Shown here in pieces: positions 24,924 through 36,502 of a stretch of 64,000 nt of DNA. The position numbers and the translations under genes are program-made. The first letter of the stretch is position 1; every line of letters starts with the position of its first letter. The DNA is taken from the NCBI RefSeq assembly GCF_000478195.2, contig NZ_AUZM01000031.1, positions 1 through 64,000 of the forward strand, given 5' to 3'. The notes beneath the pieces are model-generated. The model did no database searches, was not told the DNA's origin, and was given only the letters and a program-made list of their open reading frames with translations. Source of the stretch: Lyngbya aestuarii BL J. GTDB taxonomy: Bacteria > Cyanobacteriota > Cyanobacteriia > Cyanobacteriales > Microcoleaceae.

Positions 24924-25131
24924 CAGTTCTAGGCTTTATTACTTGACAGTTATTGTCAAAAGGAGAGGTTAAACCTCAATCCCATTGGGGTTCCTCATTC
25001 CCTCTGTTTTGATCGCAGAACAGGGATACAGAAAACAGACTGGGGCATTTTTCCCAATTTGGCTCACAAAAAAACCCAGAACGTCACTTCTGGGCTGTCA
25101 TGTCAAAATTTACCTTCGCAAAGGTCATATA
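24909..25131 (+). promoter_or_regulatory. Long conserved 5' leader (copy 1)
   Basis: This 220-base leader recurs at 35892-36116. It holds an inverted repeat TTGACA-GTTAT-TGTCAA (24943-24959), a GGAGAGG-like segment, an AACAGACTGGGG/TTTTTCCCAATT stretch, and a hairpin in which CCCAGAA (25075-25081) pairs with TTCTGGG (25088-25094). Conservation outside the coding region suggests an RNA or operator function. Confidence 0.5.
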
Positions 25132-28100
25132 ATGGACAATTTTATTCGATTTTTAGGCGATCGCACAACTGTTGCTCGTCGAGTCAAAGCAGCTAATATA
25201 CTTGTTGCGATTGATTCTGGAGTAAGTAATGCTTCTTGGTTAACCAGCCAAGTACAACCGAACGCAGAAGTATTGCTGCTAGACCCCAATCTAGACGGCG
25301 TTGAGCAAATTACCGCAGCTTTAGAGCGTTCCCCGGCTATCAACAGCCTGCACATCGTCTCCCACGGCGAACCGGGCTGTTTATTTTTAGGTCAAACGCC
25401 ATTAAGTCTCAATACCCTCAGCCAATACCAAGAACAGCTGAAAAATTGGTCAAAATATCTACAAGGCAACTCCCTAGTTTTATACGGTTGCCAAGTAGCT
25501 TTTGGCGTCGGGCGTAATTTCTTACAAACCTTGCATCAGCTCACAGGAGCTAATATTACCGCCTCAGAACAACGGGTCGGAAACCCCAACTTAGGGGGAA
25601 CTTGGAACCTCAACATCCGCATTGGAGAGTTCCGAGGTTCAGTACAGGAAAAATTAGCCTTTCTACCTTCTGTTACCGAAACCTATGCGGGGGTATTCGT
25701 TCCGAGTGTGGGTTTAACCTCAACTCCGACAACCCTCGTAGAAGAAGAAGCAACGGTACTCACCCTGACCTTTGACCTGAGTGAACCCCCACCAGAAGAA
25801 GGAGTTGACGTCACCGTTACCAGTCCCATTGTTAATGCTATAGCCGAGTTGGATGTATTTGCAGCCCAATATAGCGGCGCCCGCATTGTTGGGGTAAGCG
25901 ACGATACCAACGGTTTTACCCTTCGCATCACCGAACAAACCGCAAGCATTAGCCTACCCGTATTTGATGACAGTGAGGATGAAGGTTCCGAGAGCTTTAC
26001 CTACACCATCCAACCGGGCGAAGGTTATGAAGTATCTCCCTCAGCGAGTTCAGCAACATTTGTAATTGAAGATAGCGACGAACCGGAACCCGAACCGGAA
26101 CCCGAACCGGAACCCGAACCGGAACCCGAACCCGAACCCGAACCGGAACCCGAACCGGAACCCGAACCGGAACCCGAACCGGAACCCGAACCGGAACCCG
26201 AACCGGAAAATACAGCCCCAGTCGCCGACAATGACGACTATAGTACAGGTTTTGAATCTCCCCTGTTCGTGGATGCAGATTTGGGCGTTCTCGACGGGGA
26301 TAGCGACGCCGACGGAGATGCGTTAACCGCCAGCTTGGAAAGTCCGCCCGAAAACGGCAGCCTAGAATTCAACGCCGACGGTTCCTTCAGCTACACACCC
26401 GACGAAGGGTTTAGCGGAGAAGACAGCTTCACTTATACGGCTAGCGATGGCGAAGACAGTTCCAACGTGGCCACCGTTACGGTTGATGTGGACGCACCTC
26501 CCGAACCGGAAAATACAGCCCCAGTCGCCGATAATGACAGCTACAGCACAGGTTTTGAATCTCCCCTGTTCGTTGATGCAGATTTAGGGGTTCTCGACGG
26601 GGACACCGACGCCGACGGAGATGCGTTAACCGCCAGCATAGAGAGTCAACCCGCCAACGGCAGCCTAGAACTCGACTCCGACGGTTCCTTCACCTACACA
26701 CCCGACGAAGGGTTTAGCGGAGAAGACAGCTTCACTTATACGGCTAGCGATGGCGAAGACAGTTCCAACGTGGCCACCGTTACGGTTGATGTGGATGCAC
26801 CCCCCGAACCGGAACCCGAACCGGAACCCGAACCCGAGCCGGAACCCGAACCGGAACCCCTACAAATCGGTATCACTGCCAGCCCAACCGCACTCGTAGA
26901 AGAAGAAGGCACGGTGACAACGCTGACGCTTAACCTCAGTGAAGCCCCACCAGAAGGCGGCATCAACGTCACCATCGACAGCGATATTCCCGATTCACTG
27001 GCAGAATTCGATGTCGGTGCGGTCAACCTGAGCGGCGCCCAACTGGTCGGTGTTAATGCCGACTCCAGCGGCGTCATCCTGAACGTGACCGAGCAAGTTG
27101 CCACCATAGAGCTACCCGTCTTTGACGACGACCTCGATGAGGGCATCGAAGAGATCACCTACGGCTTACAGGCCAGCGATGATTTTGAGATCGATGACAG
27201 TGCCAGTTCGGTGACGCTGTCAATAGACGATAATGACCAAGACGAACCCCCCGCCAATACCGCTCCCGTTGCCGAAGAAGACAGCTACACGACCCCGGCC
27301 GATACCCCGCTTACCGTTTCTGCGAGCGAAGGCCTACTCAGCAACGATAGCGATGCCGATGGCGACCCGTTGGTGGCAACCTTTGTCGGCACCCCGAACA
27401 ACGGCAGCGTTGAATTGGACGAAGACGGCTCCTTCACCTATACCCCCTCGGCGGGTTTCGTGGGAACCGATAGCTTTACCTATCAGGCGAGTGACGGTGA
27501 GGAAAACTCCGAGGTCACAACCGTCTCCATTGACGTGGATGCACCCCCCTCGCCGGAACCGGAACCGGAACCCGAACCGGAACCCGAACCGTCCGAACCC
27601 GTTGTCAGCTTTAGCACAACTCCAGAGTTAATCAGCGAAGCAGAAGGCACGGACCTGGTGATGAACTTCAGCGTCGAAGGTGAGATTCCTGAAGGGGGGA
27701 TCACGGTCAAGCTCGAAGGCGATGCACCCCGCATTATGGAGGAATTCGTCGCCTCGCAAACCCGCTTCAATGAAAATCTAGAACCCATCTACCGTTTCGA
27801 TCGCGGATTGGTGGAAAATAACGTTATGGGTGGAGAACTCGAACTATTTTCCCTCGAAGATGGCGATCCGAGCGAAACGGCTTCCAACGAGGCGGCGGCG
27901 GGAGACGATTTCCTCAGCGATTTCTTCTTCACCATTACCGAACCCACAGCCAGTATTACCTTCCCCGTTTTCGATGACTCGATCGAAGAAGCCGACGAGA
28001 CATTCACCTACACTCTTGTTGGCGGAGAAGGGTACGAGGTGGACGATGATGCCAATTCCGGCAGCTTTACCGTGACCGACGGTGTACCCAGTGGGGTCGG

Positions 28101-31100
28101 CCCGACAGTTAGCGTAACAGCAGCACCAACAACCCTGTTAGAGTCCGAACAAACTGCGATAACAGTTACATTTACCCTAGATGAACCGCCGCCCCCCGAA
28201 GGCGTTTTGGTTTACCTCGATGGCGCTATACCCCGAGCGATCGCCGAGTTTGATGTCAACGCCTCCAACCCCCGCGATCCAGAAGACGAGATCACCATTG
28301 AAGGGCCGGTCGTAACAGGCGGAAACATTGCCGGAACCAACGAAACCGTCAGTGCGGTGCTATTCCGGGTAACAGAACAAACCGCAACCCTGACAGTTCC
28401 CGTTTTTGAAGACGATGTAGCAGAAGGACTCGAAACCTTTACCTACACCCTAGAAAACGGTGAAACCTACGAAGTCAATCCCGAAGCGAGCGAATTTACC
28501 GTAACCATTGATGACACCGAGGTTGGCGAACCCCCCGAACCCACAGAACCGGTTGTCAGCTTTGAAGCCATCCCCACCACCATTTCCGAAGAAGCCGAGG
28601 GTGCAGTAACTTGGAAATGGACAGTCGAAGGCGAATTCCCCTCTGAAGGAATTGTGATCAACTTCGATACCCTCGGTGAAAACGATGTGATCAAATTCAC
28701 CGAACAATTTTCCGCAGACCGAGAAGTAGAGTTTATCAACTCCGAAATTGTAAATTACGACGAACAAACAGGCCGACTCGAAATTCTGCTGTCTGCCCCC
28801 GAAGCCTCCTTCGTGATGCCCATTCTCAACGACATCATCGAAGAAGGAACCCAACCGTTTGACTTCCAACTCTCGCCAGGAGAGGGATACACCGTTAACC
28901 CGGAGAAAAACTCCACCTTATTAACCATTACTGACGATAATGGCGGCCCCGGCGTTGGCCCAACCGTTGGTATCTCTGCGAGTGCAACTGACTTAGTTGA
29001 AGGCGACGAACTCACCGTTAATTTCACCGTTGATGGAGAGATTCCCGAAGAAGGAACAACCATTTTAGTAGAAAGTTCGGTTTCTGGAGCTTTGGGTCAG
29101 TTCGATCTGGCGGATTTAAGCGCTCTAGAACTGAATGGAATTGCAGGCTTACCGGAAGTCGCAGATGCAAGCGGTAGCAGTTTCTTTGTTACTATTACCG
29201 AACCGAATGCCTCCATTACCACCTCAGTCTTTGATGATATCGTTGCCGAAGAAGTGCAAAACATCCCCTTCAGCATCGTCAACGGGGAAGAATACGAAGT
29301 AGACCCCGATGCCAGTTCCATCGATCTCACCATTGCCGATCAACCCAGTGAAACAGGCCCCGTTGTCAGCATTTCTACCAGTGAAACCGAACTCACCGAA
29401 GGCGATGAATTCACCATTAACTTTAGCGTCGAGGGAGAAATTCCCCCGGAAGGTGTAGAAGTGTTGGTTGACGGAACGGGATTCAGAACCTTAAGCGAAT
29501 TCGATGTTTTTGGTATTGACCCCGCAACCGATATCAAAGGAACCAATGGCGAATTCCCCCGACCCGCCGATGGGGATAGCGGTTTCTTCCTCACCCTCAC
29601 CGAACCGGAAGCGTCAATTACCCTGTCCGTGTTTGAAGATGGCGCCGATGAAGACGAAGCCGAGGAAGTGTTTACCTACAGCCTTGCAGATGGGGAAGCT
29701 TACGAAGTTAATCCCGACGCGAGCGAATTTACTATCAGTATCGAAGATAGCGAAGGTACACCCCCTCCGCCTCCGTCAGAAGGCCCGGTTGTTTCATTGC
29801 AAACCCTGACCGGCACCTTTAACGGCGATCGCACTGAACTCCGCGATACCATCTTAACGCCGGAATTGGTGGAATCTTTAGGCGAACAAGCCGGCGCCTC
29901 TTTATTGGTACTGGGCTTACAAACCGAAGGAGAAATTCCCTCTGAAGGCTTAGAAGTTACCATCAACAGCGATATCGCCTTAACGGACTACTTCAGCAAC
30001 TTAGGACGTCCTCCTCTGACCATTGGCGGTGAAGTCTTAGAAGCCGTTTACGACCCCGAAACAGGGGAAGCCTCCGGTATTCGTCTGCGAGTCAACAGTC
30101 CAACTGCGTTTATCGCGCTTAACGTTCAGGACTTAGAAGAAGCCGAAACCGACGGCCCGGAAGATGCAACATTCTCCTTAGAAGCGGGAGAAGGCTACAG
30201 CGTTAGTAGCGAGATGGGATCTTCGACTGTCACCTTCTACGACAGTCTGGAAACCGCACCCGAACCGGAAACCTCACCCCAAGTTAGCTTAACCGTTAGC
30301 GAAACCGCATTAGTTGAGTCAGAAGGAAACACCACCACCCTCACCTTTAACGTTGACGGCGATATTCCCTCTGACGGCGTTTTAGTTTACGTTAATAGCA
30401 ACACAGGCGGCGCGTTGGGAGAATTTGATGTTTTCAACGCTGAAGTCTCAGGCGGTGCGGTACCGTTTGCCAACTTCTCAGCCAGCGGCTTCTACTTCAA
30501 AGTCCTTGAAGATGGCGCGTCCATCACTTTACCCGCTTTCGATGAAACGACCAACCCGGAAATCACCGAAGGCGTTGTCGAAGGTGTACAAGCCTTTAGC
30601 TTTGAATTGGTCGAAAGTCCCGGTTACACTATCGATCCCGAAGCGGGTGGATTTGATCTGACCATCGCCGATAACCCAGATTCTCAGATTCAAGTTTCCT
30701 ATTCTATCGAACCTGCAACACTGGTTGAATCAGAAAGCACCGTCGGCGTTCATAGCTTTAGCCTCAGTTCGCCTCCCCCTGAAGAAGGCGTTACCATATC
30801 CGTTAGCGCTCCGATGTTGTCAGAATTTGACTTGGATAGCATCGAAGTCATGGGCGGAGAAATTGTCAGCGTTAATGAAGGTTTAGACGGGTTTGAGTTC
30901 AAACTAACCTCACAAACCGCAACCATTAACCTCCCCGTTGCAGAAGACGGCGAAAGCGAAGGGTTAGAAGAAGCCACCTTCACCGTTGAACCCGGAGACG
31001 GCTATCAAGTCAACCCCGAAGCCGGTACCGCAACCTTCAGCTTAGTGGATAGCGCTGATGATATTCCCGCACCACCTGTAGAAGTCAGCGAACCCAACGA

Positions 31101-33756
31101 TACCATCGAACTGGCGACTGAAATCGGTTTGAGTGCGGCCAACCCGGAAGTTTCCTTCACCAGCACAATAGATTACGACAATAGCAACCGCTACGAAACC
31201 GAAGACGGCCGGCTCTACGTTGACTTTACTGAAGATGTAGACTTCTACAAAATCGATCTCGAAGCGGGTGATACGGTGCGGTTGGATACCGACGCTCAAC
31301 AGTTCGATCCAGATACGGTCGATACTGTGGTTCGGGTTTTTGATGCCGATGGCAATCAAGTCGCTCAGGTGGATGACGCGGCCGCACCAGAGGAAGCCTT
31401 TGCAGATGTTGGCTTTGATTCCTATCTGGAATTCACCCCCGAAACTTCTGGGACTTACTATTTCGGCATCAGCAGTTGGCCGAATGCTCCCTTCGACTAT
31501 TATGAAGTAGGTGTGCAGAACCGTCCCTACGATCCGAATATCCCAGGGAGCGGTACGGGAGAGAGCTTTGGTGAATATACGGTAAATCTGACGTTAAACC
31601 AGCCGATTGTTCCGGAGGCAACAGAGATCCCATCCGGCACCGGAGAAGGGCCGACAGTCTCGTTGAGGGCAACGCCTGGAACTTACCGACGAGATGAGCA
31701 GGAGCGGGATACTCTCGAAGCCAATGCCCTGGTTCAGTATCTTGAACCCGATTCTGGAGCATCCATATTGTCCCTAGCCTTAGAAGTAGAGGGCGAGATT
31801 CCAGAAGAAGGGATTGAAGTTTATCTCACCAGCGATGCCGACTTAGCCAGCATTTTCAGCACAGGATCGCCCTTTTCTCAAGGGGGCGCTGAAGTCCTGG
31901 GGGGTGTGTATGACGAAGCAGGAACATTGGTCGGGTTGCGGACGAAACTCACCAGCAATTCTTCCTTGATTAACCTTACCCTTGATAATCCAGAAGTTGC
32001 GCCAACCGACGGTTCTGAAACGATTACCTTTAACCTTGAACCGAGTGCAGGCTATAGCGTCGGTGCAGAAGATAGTTTTTCAACCGTCATCTATGACACC
32101 TTAGATGATATTCCCGATCCGGGGAATGTTCCCACAGTAAGTATAGACGTCAGTGAAACGGCTCTGGTGGAATCCGAGGGGAACCTGACAACAGTGACCT
32201 TCTCTCTGGACAGTCCTCCTCCCGAAGAAGGAGTTGTTATTGGTGTCGATAGCGGAATTCGGTCAGCATTGGGTGAATTTGATGTGTTCAATGCCGAGAT
32301 TGTTGGCGGTGAATTCCCATCACCTAACTTCCAAGCTAGCGGTTTCTTCTTCCAGATGACGGAGCAAACTGCCACAATTACGCTGTCCGCCTTTGATGAA
32401 ACCACTAATCCCCAAATTTCGCCAGAGGACGCTCTAGAAGGCATTGAAGAATTCACGTTTACAATCCAGCCCGGGGTAGGTTATGCGATCGCTCCTGATG
32501 CCAACGATATCACACTCACAATTGCGGACAACCCTGATTCAGTGGTTATCGATCCTGACGATGGAGATGATGATGGGGATGAAGGCGATGAAAATCCAGA
32601 ACAAGAACTCAATGATACGATCACAACGGCGATTGACACCGGATTGAGTCCCTCCAACCAGACATTCTCTTTCCAAGCCGCGATTGATTCCGAGTATGTC
32701 GTGGTGTCGGAAGATCCTGAAGTTTATCAGGCTGATTTGATTGACCCCTCCGAAGATGTGGATATGTACAGCTTCGACCTGGCAGCCGGAGATAGCATCA
32801 GTGTTGATGTGGACTCCATTGAGTACGCACTCGAAGGCTTTGATGTACCGCAACGGTTGGATTCTCAGTTGCGACTGTTTGACGCCGAAGGGAACGAGTT
32901 GGCTAACGCAAATAATGCTGCGGCACCCGATGAAATTTTCACGGCTAACCGCGATGCCTATTTAGAATTTACCGCATCTGAAACGGGTACTTACTTTGTG
33001 GGTGTCAGCCAGTTGGGTAATACCGTTTACGATCCGTTTGAAGCCGGTACCGGTAGCGGTCGCGTCTTCCCCGACTTCGGTATCAATATCGGCGAATACG
33101 ATATCGCCTTTGACCTGGTACCGGGTGATGGTGGCGGTACACCCGTTGATATTATTGGCACCGATGACGCCGAAACTTTGCTTGGCGATGAGGCTGATAA
33201 TACCATCGATGCGTTGGGCGGTGATGACCTCGTTGCTGGCGGTTTGGGCGATGATACCGTGTTTGGCGGTTCGGGTGATGATGTCCTGCGCGGCGATGCT
33301 AATAGCCGTTCTCCGGGCGGTTCTGGTGGGGATGACGTTATCTCTGGCGGCGCTGGTAACGATCGCATTGGCGGTAAGGCGGGTAATGACCTCCTCAGCG
33401 GTGACGAAGGGGATGATGAAATCTTCGGCGATGCGGGTGATGACACTATTATGGGTGTTACCGGTAACGATACGCTCACTGGTGATAACTTCTCCGGTGG
33501 AAGTGGTTCGGATCTGTTTGTCTTCGGAAGTGGGGATGGAACGGATACAATTACTGATTTTGATGTTACTGAAGACTTCATTGGTTTGGTCGAAGGTGAA
33601 CTTACTTTTGCAGACATTCAAATTATTGAAATTGATGGAAATGCTGCAATTGAAGTGATTGAATCTGGGGAAACTTTAGCGGTTCTTGAAGGTGTGGGTT
33701 CTGATGAACTGACCGAAGAATTGTTTGTGGTTACTCCTGATGTAACATTCGGTTAA
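25132..33756 (+). CDS. Giant DUF4347/Calx-beta/cadherin-like/PPC/RTX exoprotein
   Basis: From ATG at 25132 the protein has 2874 residues; the in-frame ATG at 24985 lies in the conserved leader and is rejected. Order: DUF4347 (about 20-185; [21 protein letters not shown]), Calx-beta-like unit, a (Glu-Pro)21 linker (317-359), two cadherin/VCBS-like units (360-555), Calx-beta-like, a third cadherin-like unit (about 706-805), roughly eight Calx-beta-like units, a PPC-like domain (about 1986-2156), two more Calx-beta-like units, a second PPC-like domain (about 2486-2670), RTX repeats (2673-2783) and a conserved C-terminal tail ending TPDVTFG. Calx-beta and RTX modules bind calcium; RTX proteins usually leave by type I secretion. 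It is likely a surface or sheath adhesin. Its third-position G+C is visibly higher than in the neighbours. Confidence 0.88.
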   Translation: MDNFIRFLGDRTTVARRVKAANILVAIDSGVSNASWLTSQVQPNAEVLLLDPNLDGVEQITAALERSPAINSLHIVSHGEPGCLFLGQTPLSLNTLSQYQEQLKNWSKYLQGNSLVLYGCQVAFGVGRNFLQTLHQLTGANITASEQRVGNPNLGGTWNLNIRIGEFRGSVQEKLAFLPSVTETYAGVFVPSVGLTSTPTTLVEEEATVLTLTFDLSEPPPEEGVDVTVTSPIVNAIAELDVFAAQYSGARIVGVSDDTNGFTLRITEQTASISLPVFDDSEDEGSESFTYTIQPGEGYEVSPSASSATFVIEDSDEPEPEPEPEPEPEPEPEPEPEPEPEPEPEPEPEPEPEPEPEPENTAPVADNDDYSTGFESPLFVDADLGVLDGDSDADGDALTASLESPPENGSLEFNADGSFSYTPDEGFSGEDSFTYTASDGEDSSNVATVTVDVDAPPEPENTAPVADNDSYSTGFESPLFVDADLGVLDGDTDADGDALTASIESQPANGSLELDSDGSFTYTPDEGFSGEDSFTYTASDGEDSSNVATVTVDVDAPPEPEPEPEPEPEPEPEPEPLQIGITASPTALVEEEGTVTTLTLNLSEAPPEGGINVTIDSDIPDSLAEFDVGAVNLSGAQLVGVNADSSGVILNVTEQVATIELPVFDDDLDEGIEEITYGLQASDDFEIDDSASSVTLSIDDNDQDEPPANTAPVAEEDSYTTPADTPLTVSASEGLLSNDSDADGDPLVATFVGTPNNGSVELDEDGSFTYTPSAGFVGTDSFTYQASDGEENSEVTTVSIDVDAPPSPEPEPEPEPEPEPSEPVVSFSTTPELISEAEGTDLVMNFSVEGEIPEGGITVKLEGDAPRIMEEFVASQTRFNENLEPIYRFDRGLVENNVMGGELELFSLEDGDPSETASNEAAAGDDFLSDFFFTITEPTASITFPVFDDSIEEADETFTYTLVGGEGYEVDDDANSGSFTVTDGVPSGVGPTVSVTAAPTTLLESEQTAITVTFTLDEPPPPEGVLVYLDGAIPRAIAEFDVNASNPRDPEDEITIEGPVVTGGNIAGTNETVSAVLFRVTEQTATLTVPVFEDDVAEGLETFTYTLENGETYEVNPEASEFTVTIDDTEVGEPPEPTEPVVSFEAIPTTISEEAEGAVTWKWTVEGEFPSEGIVINFDTLGENDVIKFTEQFSADREVEFINSEIVNYDEQTGRLEILLSAPEASFVMPILNDIIEEGTQPFDFQLSPGEGYTVNPEKNSTLLTITDDNGGPGVGPTVGISASATDLVEGDELTVNFTVDGEIPEEGTTILVESSVSGALGQFDLADLSALELNGIAGLPEVADASGSSFFVTITEPNASITTSVFDDIVAEEVQNIPFSIVNGEEYEVDPDASSIDLTIADQPSETGPVVSISTSETELTEGDEFTINFSVEGEIPPEGVEVLVDGTGFRTLSEFDVFGIDPATDIKGTNGEFPRPADGDSGFFLTLTEPEASITLSVFEDGADEDEAEEVFTYSLADGEAYEVNPDASEFTISIEDSEGTPPPPPSEGPVVSLQTLTGTFNGDRTELRDTILTPELVESLGEQAGASLLVLGLQTEGEIPSEGLEVTINSDIALTDYFSNLGRPPLTIGGEVLEAVYDPETGEASGIRLRVNSPTAFIALNVQDLEEAETDGPEDATFSLEAGEGYSVSSEMGSSTVTFYDSLETAPEPETSPQVSLTVSETALVESEGNTTTLTFNVDGDIPSDGVLVYVNSNTGGALGEFDVFNAEVSGGAVPFANFSASGFYFKVLEDGASITLPAFDETTNPEITEGVVEGVQAFSFELVESPGYTIDPEAGGFDLTIADNPDSQIQVSYSIEPATLVESESTVGVHSFSLSSPPPEEGVTISVSAPMLSEFDLDSIEVMGGEIVSVNEGLDGFEFKLTSQTATINLPVAEDGESEGLEEATFTVEPGDGYQVNPEAGTATFSLVDSADDIPAPPVEVSEPNDTIELATEIGLSAANPEVSFTSTIDYDNSNRYETEDGRLYVDFTEDVDFYKIDLEAGDTVRLDTDAQQFDPDTVDTVVRVFDADGNQVAQVDDAAAPEEAFADVGFDSYLEFTPETSGTYYFGISSWPNAPFDYYEVGVQNRPYDPNIPGSGTGESFGEYTVNLTLNQPIVPEATEIPSGTGEGPTVSLRATPGTYRRDEQERDTLEANALVQYLEPDSGASILSLALEVEGEIPEEGIEVYLTSDADLASIFSTGSPFSQGGAEVLGGVYDEAGTLVGLRTKLTSNSSLINLTLDNPEVAPTDGSETITFNLEPSAGYSVGAEDSFSTVIYDTLDDIPDPGNVPTVSIDVSETALVESEGNLTTVTFSLDSPPPEEGVVIGVDSGIRSALGEFDVFNAEIVGGEFPSPNFQASGFFFQMTEQTATITLSAFDETTNPQISPEDALEGIEEFTFTIQPGVGYAIAPDANDITLTIADNPDSVVIDPDDGDDDGDEGDENPEQELNDTITTAIDTGLSPSNQTFSFQAAIDSEYVVVSEDPEVYQADLIDPSEDVDMYSFDLAAGDSISVDVDSIEYALEGFDVPQRLDSQLRLFDAEGNELANANNAAAPDEIFTANRDAYLEFTASETGTYFVGVSQLGNTVYDPFEAGTGSGRVFPDFGINIGEYDIAFDLVPGDGGGTPVDIIGTDDAETLLGDEADNTIDALGGDDLVAGGLGDDTVFGGSGDDVLRGDANSRSPGGSGGDDVISGGAGNDRIGGKAGNDLLSGDEGDDEIFGDAGDDTIMGVTGNDTLTGDNFSGGSGSDLFVFGSGDGTDTITDFDVTEDFIGLVEGELTFADIQIIEIDGNAAIEVIESGETLAVLEGVGSDELTEELFVVTPDVTFG
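26080..26208 (+). repeat. (Glu-Pro)21 coding microsatellite
   Basis: A run of GAACCGGAACCC hexamer/dodecamer units encodes 43 alternating Glu/Pro residues. Shorter runs recur at about 26806-26859 and 27548-27600 in the same gene. Such DNA slips easily, so linker length probably varies between strains. Confidence 0.9.
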
Positions 33757-33796
33757 TTAAACGGCATTTGCCCCGACGAGTTGTATTTTTGAGTCT

Positions 33797-33830
33797 GGAC
33801 GGTCTTGCAAACGGGCGAGACCGTCCTTTT
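33797..33830 (+). terminator. Terminator after the giant gene
   Basis: GGACGGTCT (33797-33805) pairs perfectly with AGACCGTCC (33818-33826) across a 12-base loop and is followed by TTTT, 40 bases after the stop codon. Confidence 0.75.
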
Positions 33831-33970
33831 AACTTTTGAAAATCTGGCCGTTCACTTTTCGGTTGATTTTTTGACCAAAATTTCGGAAATATTTTTTAGA
33901 TTTCGGTTGGGAATTGGTTCTAAAATGCTGGGGGTAAGTAGGGTTCAATCTGGGTAAAAATAATTCAAAT

Positions 33971-35224
33971 ATGGTACAAGTTAGTTTCTCAACCTCAACA
34001 ACCTTTGAGGGCGATCCGAATGCTTTGGTTGAAAATCAACGGACGGCGCTGACGGTTCGTTTTGACCTCGATGAACCCGCACCTGCGGGAGGACTGAAAG
34101 TTTACGTTGATAGCGAGGTCGAACAAATTGTTAATCGCTTGGATTTAACCGGGTTTGAATTTCGTCCGATCGCAGAAAATATCGATCCATCTTCAATTGA
34201 TACCAACTCCGATAGTTCCGGCTTTTTTCTAACGGTAGATGTTGGGGCAACGGCGGGAAGCTTTACAATTAATGTACTCGACAACCTCGAACCGGACAGA
34301 GCTTTGCCAGAAATCCTCGATGGCTTGGTCGAATCCGAGTTTTCGCTGGTCACGACCGATGGGGTGACTTCCGAAGATGCGGAGTTTACGGGCGATCTCG
34401 GCGACTACACGGTTGACCCCGATGCGGCTTCTTCTACGGTGTTATTTGCCGATAATGAAAGTCAGCTACCCGTCTCCCCTCCTCCCCTCAATCCGGGCTA
34501 TGATGAAGCGGTGAGTGGTGATGTTTCTGACGACCCCACCAACCCGTTAGAACTGCCCTTATCGGAAGGAATAACCCCTCTATCGGTAACCACAGGTGAT
34601 AGAGATCAAGAATACGTTACCGTCACCATTCCTGAAGGTTTTCAACTTGACACATTGGTACTCGAATCCTTTTCCGAGAGCAATGTTGCTTTTATCGGGG
34701 TGCAAGAGGGCGATACCTTTACCGAACCCCTGAATGATTCTGCGGTGAGAGGAAACCTCCTGGGCTACGCTTTGTTTGGCGAACCCCGACAGGTGGGGAC
34801 AGATATCCTCGATAACATTGCACGGGGATGGGCGGCGATGGGTTTCGAGGGCGCATTACCCGGCGGAGTCTACACGTTTGCACTCCAACAAATCGGAATC
34901 TCCAGCGACTACACTTTGGCTTTCAATGTTTCTGAATCCACTGATGAATCCGCACCCGAACCCGCCGGTGATTTCCTCACGGGGGATAATTTCTTGGGCG
35001 GAAGAGATACCGATACCGTTACCGACTTTGACCCGACGGAAGAGGTGATTGGTTTGCTCGAAGGAGAACTCGGCTTTGATGATATTGAAGCCATCGAAAT
35101 TGAGGGAGAGGCGGCTATTAATGCGATGGTCGCAGAGGAAACTTTAGGCGTTTTTGAGGGAATTGAAACCCCAGAAATTGCGGAGGAATTATTCATCGCC
35201 GCGCCGGATATTGCACTGGGTTAA
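33971..35224 (+). CDS. Calx-beta-like exoprotein with deleted RTX block
   Basis: The 417-residue protein starts with a Calx-beta-like domain (about 1-170; opening MVQVSFSTSTTFEG shared with the protein encoded at 36.6 kb). It continues with a domain at about 178-322 starting YDEAVSGDVS and containing VGTDILD and GAL-PGGVYTFALQQ. The same domain is found in the 41.1-kb protein. It closes with the family tail (GLLEGELGFDDIEAIEIEG to APDIALG). Between them the RTX repeats are missing: GDFLTGDNFLGG runs straight into DTDTVTDFDPTEE. This looks like a deletion derivative of the larger paralogues. It has no signal peptide, as in its RTX relatives. The function is unknown; a secreted accessory is likely. 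Confidence 0.8.
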   Translation: MVQVSFSTSTTFEGDPNALVENQRTALTVRFDLDEPAPAGGLKVYVDSEVEQIVNRLDLTGFEFRPIAENIDPSSIDTNSDSSGFFLTVDVGATAGSFTINVLDNLEPDRALPEILDGLVESEFSLVTTDGVTSEDAEFTGDLGDYTVDPDAASSTVLFADNESQLPVSPPPLNPGYDEAVSGDVSDDPTNPLELPLSEGITPLSVTTGDRDQEYVTVTIPEGFQLDTLVLESFSESNVAFIGVQEGDTFTEPLNDSAVRGNLLGYALFGEPRQVGTDILDNIARGWAAMGFEGALPGGVYTFALQQIGISSDYTLAFNVSESTDESAPEPAGDFLTGDNFLGGRDTDTVTDFDPTEEVIGLLEGELGFDDIEAIEIEGEAAINAMVAEETLGVFEGIETPEIAEELFIAAPDIALG

Positions 35225-35401
35225 TCAAGGGCAAAACGCCTGGAAAATCGGCATTTTAAAGGTAAAAAATTTTTCAACTCGTCGCACAGACTTCAGGTTT
35301 ATTCCAGTCGGGTCACATCGGATTGACATGGTATCGGAACAATGGGGTTGATCTTGCTCAAGATTGAACCCAAACCGATCGCCCACAAAAAAATACCCCG
35401 T

Positions 35402-35428
35402 CCCTTTGAGGTCTTCTCAAAGGGTTTT
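35402..35428 (+). terminator. Terminator after the 417-residue exoprotein gene
   Basis: CCCTTTGAG-GTCTT-CTCAAAGGG forms a perfect 9-bp stem followed by TTTT. Confidence 0.7.
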
Positions 35429-35891
35429 GGGGCGAATAAAATTGCTATTTTTTTTCAGAACTTATACTTTCTGATTTGACTTTCCCTAACTCACCACACC
35501 TTTAATTAAAGTCTCGAAAACCTCCGCATTTTCCCCGATGAAGTAACCGAATCTTACTCATTTTTCGGGAGTTTAGAGCCGTCTATCCTCAAGATTCGAG
35601 TTGGGTTGACATCAATTTCAGAATTTTAAATTGAGATTAAATTTCATTAGTGGCTGGAGTCGGGATAGAATTATCGATCATTTCAGGTTTCTACAGACGA
35701 GGGGAATGGCTCCGAGTCAAAACCTCTTAATTTTCAGTTCGGTTGGAACGCTTCGTGGGTGCGCCGTGGATCTACAATTTCTCAAGAGATCGGCTTAGAG
35801 ACTTCAGGCGACTTCCTCGGGAGTAAGGTCTCCATTGAGAAGATCGGCGTCGAAATTCAAAGATTTTCCAAAAACTCCTTTGAAATGCGGG

Positions 35892-36116
35892 GTCAAGATG
35901 GTATAAACGTCTCTAGGTTCAATTAGCTGACATTAAATGTTAAGATGCTCGGGGAATCTCTACGGTATTGGGGTTTTTCCGCCGTCTCTACTGTCACCGG
36001 AAATTGCGGGTGCAGAAAACCGATTGGGAATTTTTCCCGAATTCGGTTCACAAAAAACCCAGAACGTCACTTCTGGGCAATCATGTCAAAATCTAATGCG
36101 CGTAGAGGTCATATCG
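35892..36116 (+). promoter_or_regulatory. Long conserved 5' leader (copy 2)
   Basis: This is a diverged copy of 24909-25131. It has the TATAAAC box (35902-35908), an inverted repeat at the same place (35928-35943, now TGACATT/AATGTTA), the TTTTTCCCGAATT stretch and an identical hairpin CCCAGAA/TTCTGGG (36058-36064 and 36071-36077). Hairpin and spacing to the ATG are kept although the gene behind it is destroyed. Confidence 0.5.
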
Positions 36117-36236
36117 ATGAATAATTTTATTCGATTTTTAGGCGATGCCGTGCGAGAAGCGATTGTTGTGGTATGCGATAGGCAAACATCTCGGTTGCGA
36201 TCGACTCGAAAATTGCCAAGCTCTCAAAAAAGCTGA
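36117..36236 (+). pseudogene. 5' relic of a second DUF4347 giant gene
   Basis: ATG at 36117 opens with [10 protein letters not shown], against [10 protein letters not shown] in the intact gene at 25132. The DNA is also near identical for about 33 bases. After that the sequence loses all similarity and stops after 39 codons. The DUF4347 domain and the rest are absent, so this is a truncated copy joined to unrelated sequence. Confidence 0.7.
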
Positions 36237-36257
36237 AAGCCTGTTTTCGTCTACTTC

Positions 36258-36284
36258 TGACTTTTGACTTTTGACTTTTGACTT
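36258..36284 (+). repeat. Heptanucleotide tandem repeat (GACTTTT)
   Basis: Three full GACTTTT units and a partial fourth. This is a common type of short tandemly repeated repetitive sequence in filamentous cyanobacteria. Confidence 0.7.
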
Positions 36285-36502
36285 GCGCGTAACGCCATAA
36301 CTATCCCATCCCGTTGGGGGGTAGCGGTCTGAATTTACGAGTATACTTGATCAGTTGGTCGCCCGATTTTGGAGAATTAAACAATGAATTAATTATTAAC
36401 TAAATCGGAGTCAAATCCTTAAATATATCGACGATTTCCGAATTTTTTAGGGGGCAAATTCGGCGGTTTATTCTGCTAAAAATTAAGGAAATAAATTTTT
36501 AT

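Larger units (their letters stand above)
24446..24984. other. 540-base gap with a small minus-strand ORF and the giant-gene promoter
   Basis: Apart from the 55-codon reverse ORF and the promoter listed separately, the stretch holds two AAGCTTTACA-type direct repeats (about 24485-24505) and an 18-base perfect palindrome, TTCTCAAATATTTGAGAA (24595-24612), at the end of the small ORF. No RNA gene was recognised. Confidence 0.55.

Noticed and set aside
24985-25131. In-frame N-terminal extension of the giant exoprotein (start at 24985)
   Set aside because: The extension lies in the leader that is conserved at 35.9-36.1 kb, where it is not in an equivalent long frame; the [10 protein letters not shown] start at 25132 is conserved in the relic.
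26025-26231. Reverse-strand (Gly-Ser)n frame and a possible CRISPR-like array
   Set aside because: The DNA is the (Glu-Pro) coding repeat of the giant gene; units are contiguous 12-mers without spacers.
32962-33658. Long frames on both strands over the RTX block of the giant gene
   Set aside because: They arise from the biased codons of the Gly-Asp repeats; the +1 frame carries the RTX motif and the family tail.
35154-35351. Small frame after the 417-residue exoprotein
   Set aside because: It overlaps the 3' end of that gene in another frame and shows no sign of coding.
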